DNA of 64,000 nt, from positions 1,612,001 through 1,676,000 of the forward strand of contig JACAAK010000005.1 of NCBI GenBank assembly GCA_025093985.1. The letters run 5' to 3'. The stretch comes from Calvatia gigantea (taxonomy: Eukaryota > Basidiomycota > Agaricomycetes > Agaricales > Lycoperdaceae). The position numbers and the translations under genes were made by a program. How positions within the stretch are numbered: the stretch's first letter is position 1; every line of letters begins with the position of its first letter. Shown one piece after another: positions 11,786 to 22,628 of this stretch. The notes beneath the pieces are model-generated. The model ran no database searches and was not told the DNA's origin. It worked only from the letters and a program-made list of their open reading frames with translations.

Positions 11786-14079
11786 ATGGCGGGCAAAGAG
11801 GATTCTCAGTATGATATCGCAATCGAAAGCACCAAATCCAAAGAAGAAGCTTTAGCTTCGATCAACGAGATAGACCCAGTGGCTGAGAAGAAGTTGGTGC
11901 GGAAGCTGGATTCCATCCTATTGCCCCTGTTCTGTTTGATTTGTAAGTGAATATGGCTCGGAATGACTCCAAAAATCTTACGTTTCTACCTTTAGATTGC
12001 GTGAATTTCGTTGATAGGTGAGTATCCTACAACCCTAGAGCGGATGGCCTTTGAATAAATGACTTCTCGACAGGACCGCCATCGGTATGCGGGTCATAAA
12101 ATCTCGTCGTGCACAATACTGATTCGTTACTTCAAGGAAATGCAAAGATTGCTGGTGCGTTCTTTTCTCACCACCTCCGTCCAGAACCTAAACCGCAGAC
12201 TTAGGCCTCGAGAAAGACTTGGGCATGCACGGATACGACCTCAACATTGCCTTGACGGTTTTCTATATCTGCGTATGTTCTCTTCTTCAATCGGTCATGA
12301 TACCACCGGCTCTGAACAAATCAGAACAGTTTACAGTCGTCGAAGTACCATCAAATCTTGTCCTCAAAAGCATGGGGTCAATCTGGGTCGCTTGCCTGGT
12401 CATTGCATTCGGAGCAGTGGCGCTAGGTTCAGCCTTCATGAAGACCTATACGCACTTGATAGTGACCAGAGTATTCCTGGGCCTCGCGGAGGGCGGAACA
12501 TTGGTAAGTCCTCGCTTGGTTACTGGCTTGGCGGTGCTGATTGGACCATAGTCAGGCCTCGTGTATTGCCTTGCTCGAGTTCGTCACTTCCGTAATTTGC
12601 TCATATGATCAAATCTCAACCTTACGGCAGTACTATCGGCGCCATGAACTGGTGCTTCGTATGGGCTTTTTCTTCGGGCTCGCTCCGAGTCTTGCTGGTT
12701 CATGTGAGCACCCCGGCTTCCTCTAATTACCATCTTTATGGGCTTTTGTTATTTAGTTGGAGGCCTCCTTGCCTCTGGGCTAGTTGCTCTGGACGATTTC
12801 GGCGCTGTCAAACGCTGGAGAAAGGTCAGTCACCAGTTGGTGTCACGTTCCTGTTCAGTTACTGAAGCAGGCGTTTCCATAGATCTTCTTTGTTGAGGGT
12901 GAGCTATCCAACGGCAATCAGAATAGAGGTTAACGTCTTTAATGCTGCATTGATAGGCATTATCACCTTAGGCATTGGCATCGCGTTGCTCTTTTTCATG
13001 CCAGATGATCCCCGCAAGACAAAAATGTTGAACGAAACCGAGAGGGTGCTGGCCATTGCAAGGATCAACGCCGATGCGACTGTCAAGGTTGATGGGGTGA
13101 AGGAGAAGGCAACAATGAAACTCGTTTGGCGGTCATTCAATTTATGGGTAAGATTGTTTACTGTGACTTGGTCTTTGTATCTGATCGGTTCTTCCAGACC
13201 TTCGTCTGTGCCCTGGGATATCTGTTCGTCAACATTTCTTTCCAGGGACTTAGCCTGTTCCTGCCGACCGTTATTAACTCTTGTAAGGGTTCTCGCGGAA
13301 TGTGCTTTATCTGATTAACTTAATCCAATCTTTCTACAGTGGGCCATTTCAGTACGTCGACTTGATCACAAACGGGGCGAGATTTTCTCAACATTTTTTT
13401 TAAAACGAAACAGCCATAGTTCAGGCTCAGTTACGAACGGTACCCTGCTACCTTGTTGGTGCAGTTTGGGCAATTTCCAACTGCTTCATGAGCTGGTACC
13501 TAAACAGCCGTGGCCTTGCCATTATTATATCTATGGTGTTCCAAACCCTAGGGTATGGGCTGGCCGTCGGCACGACGAACCCTCATGCACGTTATGCTGC
13601 TTGTTTCTTTTGTATCATGGGTGGGAGTTCTACTGGTCCTCTGGTATGTTCTTTTCTTTTGCGTTCTCCTCTTCTGGGTTCTAACGGCCGATACTTAACC
13701 AGTTCCTCACTTGGGGTACGGATAACGCCGCACCTGACACGATGCGGGCTGTCGCAACCGCGGCCATCCCTGGAATTGGGTCATTTGGCGCCATTATCGC
13801 GTACGTTTGGGTATCACACTGCACATTAATGCTGCTAATTTCCCTGGTAGTGTCTGGACGTACCTCCCAACTGATGCGCCTAACTACCATAAGGGAAATT
13901 CTTTGAATCTCGCCGCAGCAATTTGGGTTATTGTGATGGTTTCTGGTGGTATGTACTACCTGCATCGTGAAAATATGAAGCGAGATCGTGGTGAGAGAGA
14001 CTATCGCTTGGAGGGGAAGACGGTTGAGGAGCAGAGGGACTTGGGCTACAAACACCCCGGTTTCCGTTACCAATTGTAA
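11786..14079 (+). CDS. Major facilitator superfamily transporter, DAL5/TNA1-type anion:cation symporter
   Basis: Plasma-membrane proton symporter of the allantoate/nicotinate/vitamin anion family; the substrate cannot be told from sequence. Spliced product of about 490 residues with 12 predicted helices: KLDSILLPLFCLIYCVNFVD-RTAIGNAK (helix 1 and the family DR-IGNA motif), LEKDLGMHGYDLNIALTVFY, EVPSNLVLK, RVFLGLAEGGTLSGLVYCLA-YYRRHE, a loop with FFMPDDPRKTKMLNETER, SFQGLSLFLPTVI, and the end GERDYRLEGKTVEEQRDLGY, with ERD and LGY-HP-FRY motifs usual for the family. Three consecutive exons are only 22, 11 and 18 nt (11996-12017, 12074-12084, 12137-12154) and encode the DRTAIGNAK segment. The frame is intact throughout. 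Confidence 0.88.
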
Positions 14080-14250
14080 TTGTAGATACTTGTAGCTTAA
14101 TCTGAATCACGCAGGTGTTCATATCACCTTTCTGACCAGAGTCTGAACGATGCTGAGTTTGGGGGCCGAAAGAACGCCGGGAATGGCGCATCAAAGTTCC
14201 ACATCCCAAAATGGACTCGCGTAAGCTTTGCAGTTTCTTGTCCAGCTGGA

Positions 14251-15357
14251 ATGCTGAGGACCACCGCCTCCCTTCGCCTTTCTCCTCCTCGTTACCTTCG
14301 TCGTCCATGTGTTCCTCTCCATCAAATACGTCTATCCGAAACCCGTAAGCTTCCCGCCAGTGCGTTTATACGCCCCCTCGCAATCACTCCTTGTTGCCGG
14401 TTTTCGACGTCACAGAAGTGTGCGTCTGGGAGTCAAACCCCTCCGAAGATTCCTCAAAAGCTTGTCATCGGGGAGAATATCTACACAATACCAAACTTAC
14501 TAACAGTATCGCGGATACTTGCATGCCCTGTACTTGGTTGGTCCATCCTGGAAGGCAATTATCACCTTGCAACTGGGCTTCTCGTTTATGCAGGCCTGAC
14601 TGACTTGGTCCGTACGCTAGGCTCCTCCCATATTATCCAGTAGAAGTTTCTCAACAATAACTCTTTAACTCCCCCATAGGCAGATGGGTTTCTGGCACGG
14701 AGGTTCAAGATGAGTTCTGTCTTGGGCACGATTCTGGATCCTGCAGCGGACAAGATTCTTATGACCACATTGACGGTCACCCTGGCAATGCAAAATTTGT
14801 TACCTCGTATGTTCTCACCGAATCCGAATGCACTTTACTCTAAGTGTTGCTTTTACAGCCCCTCTTGCTATCATCATCATTGGGCGGGATGTGTTACTCA
14901 GCCTGTCTGCGTTCTACATTCGCTATACGTCCTTGCCACCTCCTGTACGTTTCCTGAACCACATGATGTCTGTCATATTTATCAGTTCGTTCAACAGAAA
15001 ACCTTTCAGGCGGTATTGGGACTTCTCAATACCCTCTGCTGAAGTCCATCCGACATTCATCAGCAAGGTCCACCTATTCACCCACATTTCTGATAGTCAA
15101 ATGGCTCATTTTATATGTAGGTAAACACAGCGTTGCAATTATTGCTCATGGGCATAACTACCGTTCATCCGATCTTGCCGTTTGACCTAGGGATTGTACT
15201 TCAAGGCCTACAGTATGTCATTCGGTTTCTGTCACCGCACCGGCTCATTTTAGGCAGGTGGACTGTTGCAACGACTACCATCTGGAGTGGTCTTTCCTAT
15301 GTCTTCTCTAAAGATGCAGTTCGCATAATATCCGAACGACACAAGCTCAAGCTATAA
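14251..15357 (+). CDS. CRD1: Cardiolipin synthase (CDP-alcohol phosphatidyltransferase)
   Basis: Mitochondrial inner-membrane enzyme making cardiolipin from phosphatidylglycerol and CDP-diacylglycerol. The Arg/Ser-rich N-terminus without acids looks like a mitochondrial targeting peptide. IYTIPNLLTVSRI starts the catalytic domain; the signature DG-x2-AR-x8-G-x3-D-x3-D is complete as DGFLARRF...GTILDPAAD over an exon junction. IIIIGRDVLLSLSAFYIRY, RYWDFSIPSAEVHPTFISK and VNTALQLLLMGITTVHP follow, and the end is FSKDAVRIISERHKLKL. One anomaly: after SLPPP the next exon reads K-T-F and then needs +1 (extra C at 15007) to continue RRYWDFSIPSAE. A weak alternative donor (GTCCTT, inside the SLPPP codons) would rescue the frame. 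About 270 residues. Confidence 0.9.
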
Positions 15358-15607
15358 TGTATAGCGGGGTGTTCAGCAGTGCTCTTTTGTTGATTCCAGT
15401 GATTTTATTATCACAAGGCCAAATGGGATCAGTATTATACTAATATACCATTCAGAGTGTCAGGATTAATTATACATCAAAATACATGCCTAGCACCAAC
15501 AGGAGCATAGATGCAGAGTGAATGATTGCGTAAGGAAGGATTGACAAGAAATGAGAAAGGATCATGATACAAGGGGTGATACAAGGGATTCGAAGGATGT
15601 ATGGAGC

Positions 15608-18600
15608 TTAGGAAACGATTGCGGCCGTGCGTCGACGGCGTACGTCTTGAAGTGCTGCGGCTATTGCTTGCTTTGATGCACTGTGTTCCCGCCAGGCTTC
15701 GCTGGCTCGGCTATTGGAGCAAGATGAAATTTTTTTCTCTAATTTTAATGTCTGGAAGCAGGAAAACATACCGGACCCTTGAGAGGAAAATAATCAGGAA
15801 ACCAACGGATTTGAATTTGTTCGCTTTCTTCGATTTTGGGGGCCCTGTGGGATACCCTATTCGGCCAATAGACGCAAGTATCCTTCTTTCGCTGTGTGGA
15901 GTCTCAGAAGATAACATCTAGCTTCAAGCCGGTTTGGGCACTGACCCTCTTTCAAACTGAGAAAGGAGGACTAAGAGGTACTGCTTTTGATAGCCCAAGT
16001 CATCGCGGAAAAGGGATTCTCTTGTAAATTTTGCCTTGAGATACCGGATCTGGACGATTAGGCCCTTGCACTCTTTGTTGTGTTGCACTTCGAGGGCTGA
16101 CAGCCGACGGCTATCCCTACTTGCAATGAGTACTTAGTTCACAAACAACGGGAATTCATCACATACGCGGTGCAAACGTGGTTCCTCTTCTCTTCTCTCC
16201 ACTTTGCCGATTGCTCCTTTTGTGAGTCGAGTTCCTCTGATACGAGTCTCAGCTGTGCTTGTGTCTGCTTCTTCGCCCTTTCCAGTTTCGCGATTTCGTC
16301 TCTATGTCTTGTCTCTGCTCTTTCCTTGTCTGCTTTCAGTGCTTTCAGGTCGCGTCCGAAGGTCTCAGCGTCTCTTCGTACACGTCTGAGATCGTTCTCC
16401 AGTGCGGCGATGGTTTCTAGCTACGGAGTTCTTCTCGGCCACTATTCTCTCTTTTTCTTTTTCGACTTGCTGAACTTTCGAGTCCTGGCTTCGCAGCGCA
16501 CGCTTGAGGTCTTCAATTTCAAGGAGGTGAATATCAAGCTGATTACGACGTTGTTCATGAGAATTCGCAGATTTAGTATACTCCTTCCTGAGCTTATTGG
16601 CATGCTGTGATTACATTGGCTGAGTTAGTGCAAGTTCTTGGCGACGGCGCACAAAAAATTTACCTCGGAGGCTTCGGTGTAACGCTTTTGTAGCTTTTTG
16701 AAGTCGTTGGCTAATGAGGAGCGTTCTTGTCGCAGGCTCTCGATGGTCTTCTGGTTCTCAGCAACTTTATTCTCGAGTAGCCGGGCTTTCTGTTCGACGG
16801 TGGCATTCTCGCGGAGTTCTTTTTCAAGCTGGTTGTTCTCTTGCTTGAACTTGTGAAGGTGTTGTCTGACATCTTCCATATCCTGCGATCATCCGTTCAG
16901 GCTTCTTATCCATGAAGAGAGTAGTGGATACTTACCGATTCAGTCCTCTTCAGCTGGTTTAATAATTCATCACGGTCCCTTTGTATACGCTTCTGTTGCG
17001 TGTCCAGGTTTCTCAAGCGGGAACGCTCAGACTTCAATTCACCTTCAAGCTCCTGGATAGTCTTGCGGGCGCTTTCCAGCTCCTATGGATAATCATATAT
17101 TATGAAACTTCCCCCAGGATTATATGCACTTACATTCTCGACGGTTAACCTCTTCTTCTCACTTTTCCTTTCCATCTCTGCTAAGCGTTTAGCCTCTTCC
17201 TTGACCTGGGCATTCAATCGGTTGGCTGCATTTTGAAGGACTGCCTTTTCATTGACAAGCTGTTTCTTCTCCTCTTGCCATTTCTTCTTAAGATCGGCGA
17301 GCTCATCGTTAACAGCCTGCAGGTTTTGACGGAGAACTTCCATTGTTCTGGTCGGAGGAGTAGGCGGTTCTGAGGGTAAGTAATCCCTGGTCGTGTCGAG
17401 AAAGCTAGGAGGCAGGGTGAATAATAACAAACACACGAAGCACAAGGCAACAAACCTATCGTCCTCCCGCATGACTTGGTAAATGTCAACTTTAACTTTG
17501 CATTTCTGGCACCGAATGCGTTCCAACCGCCGACTTCTCCTTTCCTCGGTCCTTTTGAGCCTTGCTATTTCCTCTTCCAGCGCAATAACCTTGGCGCGTG
17601 CGTCTTCGAGCTTCTGAGTAAGTCCAACAACACCCAGACCTGCGTCTTCGAGTTTGTCGATTTTATCGTCAATACTTTCGTTCGCGCGATCGAGCTCTCG
17701 ATGAAGACGGCTGATTTCTGCGATCAGAGGAGAGACGGAGGGATCATGAGTTGTGCCGTTCAACCATGACAACTAGGTGGGCAATCAGCATTAGGTATTG
17801 TTGGATCATGAAGGGAACACGTACATCACGTAAGGGAGGGCCAGGTGTCCGAGGTGCACGAATTGACATGGACAAGACATGTCGGTGGATAGGCGAAATG
17901 CCGCTCGCATTAACAATTTTGTGAGGTGTCGTGATTTCATTCACAGTCATTCTTAGTGCCTTATTGCGCTCCAATAATTCCTCCTTCTCCTTCTCTAGCA
18001 TCTCTATTCTGGCATCCTTCACCATCTCCATCGCTTTACGAGCAGGCGACTGTACCAGCAACGCATTCAGACGCACGATCTCCTTATGTGCATCATCTAG
18101 TTCCTGTTCGAGAGCTTCTATCTCCTCGTCTGTCGAATGGGTGGAATCCAAACTTCTAGAAACGCTCTGGGAGGCATTCACCATGATGCGTTGTTTCTCG
18201 CGTTCGAGGGCCACCGAGTTCGGATCTGAGGCTAACGAGGGCTTCGTTATCTTCAAGCATCTTATTTTCGGCCTCTTCCAACGCCTCCTCCATCTGGGCG
18301 TTCACATCTTGTGCCTTGGAAGCCGCCTCTTCGAGCTGGGCGATCCGTTGCTTAGCCTCGAGTCCGTTGAGTTCGAGCTTCTTGATCATGTTCTGTGCCT
18401 CCACAATCTCGTTTTCCAGAGACTCAACTTGAGCACCTATCGCCTCGGCGTTCTCCTCAACCTCTTCGACATATGCCTTCATTTCGCGAAGCTCTGCGTC
18501 AGAAGCTTGGATATGGTCCTCCAGTTCACGCACGCGAGAACGCTCAGCTCGGAGCTGATCACTTGTGGAGTTGACGTCCTTCTCTAATGTCAAAATCAAC

Positions 18601-21129
18601 TCTTGATCCTTCTTGTGTAAAGCCTCAAGTTCGTCATTGTGTGCTTCAACCTCCATCACCTCCCTCTCTAGCTTCTGGATCTGCCCGTTCGCATTCTTCA
18701 ACTCATGCGCCAACTGTGCCAAGCGTTCGTTCGCCCCATTTAACGCCCCACCTAAGTCTCTGCCACTCTCGAGGGCCCGTTCAGCCTTCACTGCACGTTC
18801 ATCAGCGAGGTCCCTTTCGGCCTGCAAGTTCTCAATCTCCTGATTAAATCTTCCTAATTTCTCCTCTGATTTTGCGGCAACCTCACGAGCTTTTGTTTCC
18901 GCCATATCCAGCTTCCTCTCTAGCTGGCCCACGAGCTCCGAGACGCCCGCTTCAACTTCTGTCATTCTCTCCTTCCATCTCTCTTGATCCCGCTCGCGTT
19001 CTTGTTTCTCATTCTCTAAGGCATCCTCTACCTCTTCTTTTTCAGCCATATATTTTGCAACATCCTCTTTGAGCGACTCAACCATCTCTTCCAACCCCGC
19101 CTTTTCTTCAAGCCACCTTTCAGCTGCCGGGTCTTCTTCCACGTCACCTAAAACCGTTCCTGCGCTGAGACGCCGACTACCTGCGCTGCCAGCACTGAGT
19201 CGACGATTAGATTCTGAGGCAATGGGCGACAGTTGGTCATATTTCTCTTCTTCAAGCTTCCGCATGCGTTCCAGTAACAACTCATTCTCTTCCTGCAATC
19301 TCCGATTCAACGTATGCAAGTAATTATTAAGTTTACCCGCATTGAATCTCCCAATGCCCCCACCTCCCGCAGCAAAACCCATAGCCGGATCAAATGAGGC
19401 ATTGGCACGGGCATGAGACGTCAGGTCCTGAGATGAGGTTGTGGAGATCATGGAAACACGATCATCACCGTCGTAGGCTGCGAGGGATTCGGTGTCTGAA
19501 CCTGATGGAGATGGAGCGTATGCCTGTGACAAAGGGTGTGATATTCGCCGCCTCGCATTTATTGGTGGCCGGGGCGTAACACCAACAAAAGCTGCGCGCA
19601 AGGTGGTATTTTCCATAGAGGTTATCCCTTTTGATGGGCCCGGAGTCGACTCCGCTATGCTAGCCATACTTGGCGTCGCGAGGTAGCGTGGATGAGGAGT
19701 ACCCATCTTCAGACGAGGCCGAGCCGTTGAATTGATAACGGATAAGAGGAATGAACGCCGACGAGTGTGAGGAGTCATAAGATCATCATGAACTTGGTCA
19801 TCGGCCTCATCCTGATTCTGAGCGGGGGTACTTGGGATCTCATTTTCTGGTGGTGAAGGGAGATTAAAGCGAGCGCGTGGACGAGGGAAAGCAGGTGTTG
19901 GAGTGAAAGCCATGGATCCAGGCGAGGAAAATTGTTCCCGTCCTTCCGACTTATTGGAATAGGGGGTAGGTGCGCCGTCAGATGAGAACGTTGGCTCGAC
20001 TCCCTCCGCAGAAGGAGCCTCCTCTTCGTGGTTGGAGGCCCCCCATTTTTCCTCTGATCCTCCCTCTTCGAGTGTTTCTTGCTCCTCATCTGCTTGCACC
20101 TCGGAAGAGGCGCGGACGTCGGTTATTTCCATAGAGCTAGTACTAGACATGCTGCCCATGTTACGGTCTGAAGCGCCACTCGTGTTCCCTGACGATCCAT
20201 CTCTGACCGCTGGAGAAGCAGTCCTAGAACGCGGAAGTGGCACGCGTGCAGCCAGTGATGGAGATGCGGCATAAGGGCGGGAAAGAGGGAATGAGCGATT
20301 GCTGGGTGGTGTGGAATTCGTGGGTGAAGTTGTTTGTGAGGAGATAGTGTGAGTGAGTGATGGGGTACGTGTTCGATTTGTGCCCCTGCGAATTGCGACA
20401 TTTTGAAACTTATCAAATGGAGAGCGCTACAGCGAATTCATAAGCGAGTGTTAAGAACAATCATCGAACGAAAAATACCTTCGACTCTGACTTCAGACTG
20501 ACGGAGTAATCGTAGGATTTCTTCGGAGTTCCATCTTCCTCTAAGGCATCGGCGGTGGAAGGGCCTGGTGAGTTACTACGACTAACAGACTGCAATGCAT
20601 CCGATAATGAAAATCCATCCCCTTCTACTCCATCTTCCTCATCATCCGGAGGTGGCAAGTAGACATCCGGGACACTGGCTTTACTTTCGTCTTCTAGGTC
20701 ATGTTCCGAAACAGAATCATCCGCACTTCCTATAGCAATGTTGACGCGGGGTAGGGAAGGTACTTTACTAAGGTTGAAGCTATCACGTCGACTACCCCGT
20801 GACCCAATACTCCGAGATGCAACAAATGATTTGCGAGAGCTGATAGAATTGGCTAAACGCGCGGTGGTGTTGCCACTTGGAAATGGCCGAATAGTAGAAG
20901 CGTATTGAGAGGCCGCAGGTGTCGAGTGTACTGGGGAAGAACTGCGCAAGCCGTCGGAGTCGTCGTCCGTATTTTCGTCGCTTTCTTGAGGAAGGACTCG
21001 ACTAGTGAGTGGCTCAACGTCCGCCGAATCCTCAAAAGCAGGGAGAGAAGGCAATGAGGGCATGTCTTGGTCCTCCACAGCCTCTATACGCCGCCATATT
21101 CGAGAGGGTGTTTCCAACATTGCCGCCAT
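15608..21129 (-). CDS. Giant coiled-coil spindle-pole-body protein with C-terminal PACT domain (pericentrin/Pcp1-like)
   Basis: About 1,600 residues. The N-terminus MAAMLETPSRIWRRIEAVED begins a long disordered Ser/Pro/acidic region; a coiled coil of more than 900 residues starts at KLNNYLHTLNRRLQEENELL. Mid-protein pieces are TPGPPLRD-LSWLNGTTHDPS (over an intron), a Cys pair RCQKCKVK, and TMEVLRQNLQAVNDELADLK. The C-terminus has CKGLIVQIRYLKAKFTRES, LGYQKQYLLVLLSQFE, RRILASIGRIGYPTGPPKSK and REHSASKQAIAAALQDVRRR: this is the PACT motif that targets pericentrin, AKAP450 and fungal Pcp1/Spc110-type proteins to centrosomes or spindle poles, where they dock gamma-tubulin complexes. Two +1 disruptions (16419 and 18214/18215) interrupt unbroken heptads. 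The second could instead be removed as a 52-nt GT-AG intron. Start at 21129 is the first Met. Confidence 0.88.
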
Positions 21130-22254
21130 CGTGACCGAGCTCAGCGCCTCCTGAGAATGTTGTTGAAGCCATACATCAAACGCGCTAAGTCAAGCGCGAA
21201 CCCAAGCACGTGACCGCGATTCGGCAGTTGATAGTCGATGTCGTCTCGACTCTCGACTCTCTCGATGCAAGTGCCCCTGGCGGCGACAGGTACCCCTTGA
21301 CTCTTGAGCTTGATTTTCCCCGTTCCTACTATTTTCCTCGAAACCACAACCCACCCACACTGGCCGTTCCTTCGAAATTCCAGGGTCTCAATTGAATTGC
21401 CTCTGAACCGATTTGCTGTTATCTGATGCAACCAGGTTACTGAGTATATGGACTTCAAATTTTTCACAAAGACACTGGGAAGCCCCTGTCGGCTTTTTTT
21501 TTGACTTGGTTTCCTTGCGTCTCTCTGTTGTACTTCTTATATTACCACACCAAACCCCGGGCCCCAATGCGACACACCTCCGCCATTGATTAAGGTTGCT
21601 CCGAGACACGCTGGCAATAGAAATACAACCGCCCTTTTTATTCCCTGTTTTCCAAAAAAAAAAAACCAAACAATCGCTCACCAGCAATAAGAACAAAGAT
21701 GGGGTACGCGATCCATGTCAGACCCAGCCCATAACTGTGATACCCTCCATAGACATGGCAAGGATTTCGTTGCGTGGAAGGGGTATTACTTCAAGTGGCG
21801 CTTCTATGCTGGACTACAGGGGAGCAAGCACCAAGAATGCACCATTCACATTGCTGGGATATGTTTCCAACAAGGGAAAAGGTGATGGGGGGGCCAGGCC
21901 AGTCAAACACCACGGTCAGGTCTGGTTGCACGTCGCGCCCAATCCCGAGAACAGTAATATTTAAAGGAGGAGTAAGGAGATTGTATTGCCACGGACAAAG
22001 GAATCCGCCGTTGGGCATACATCCTCGGAATTTTGGGGGTGCGGACAGGACATCTCAGAATCCTTGACTATACCAAGATGTGAGGGAATTATTCCTTTCT
22101 CGACTCGTTTACTCTCAGCCATGCACGAAACCAGTCCCACGTTCAAACATTCACAGATGAAAATCGATGAAATACAGACCCCGCATGCTATTCTTTCAAT
22201 ACTTACCCCTTTGGAAAAACCGAAGAGTGTCTGTACCATGCTCAATTGCGCTTA
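21130..22254. other. Intergenic, gene-poor
   Basis: Upstream region of the spindle-pole gene and beyond. Open frames of about 100 codons occur on both strands (for example 21388-21696 minus) but carry no recognisable motif. Low-complexity T- and A-runs lie at about 21488 and 21654. Confidence 0.4.
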
Positions 22255-22628
22255 TTATTGATGCAAGTATGCACCTCGGAACACCTCAAGGCCATCCGGC
22301 AGCCTCTTCGCCACCGTTCTTCCGACAAATATTGAACCTCCTGTTGTTCTGACTTCGACAACTTCTGTCAGTTCAACGCTGCGCTCGAACTCAAAGAACC
22401 TTGCTTCATTCAATTGATCCAAAACCCATTGTGGGGCGATTTTCGCTCCAGCTTCCACGGGATGCTGTTGGGCAACGCCATTTTTACATCTGGCGTTGCA
22501 TTGCAGCGTTCAAACGTTCATGCTCCATGTCATCCCTCGGTTTCTTTCAATTCCGCGAACCAAGCTTCGCGCTACTCCATTTCCCAGCTGGGAACGGAAT
22601 AGCCTGGGAAAAGCTCACGAAACTTCAT
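22255..22628 (-). pseudogene. Broken coding relic of unknown family
   Basis: Reading the minus strand from ATG 22628 gives MKFRELFPGYSVPSWEME, an in-frame TAG, then REAWFAELKETE. After a +1 shift comes MEHERLNAAMQRQ, and after a further +1 shift CKNGVAQQHPVEAGAKIAPQ, WVLDQLNEARFFEFERSVEL and a stop at 22255. Codon content and charged helical pattern look like true coding sequence of about 125 residues. I do not recognise the family. The stop codon together with two shifts favours a relic, though the shifts have the same sign as those in intact neighbours. Confidence 0.4.

Noticed and set aside
15601..15921. 106-codon + strand frame with a Leu-rich start
   Set aside because: It is antisense to the last exons of the PACT-domain gene, whose protein sequence is clearly conserved on the minus strand.
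17931..19323. Long + strand open frames (up to 218 codons) with Leu/Ser/Phe-rich text
   Set aside because: Antisense shadows of the coiled-coil gene; Glu/Lys-rich coding sequence gives Leu/Phe/Ser-rich antisense frames.
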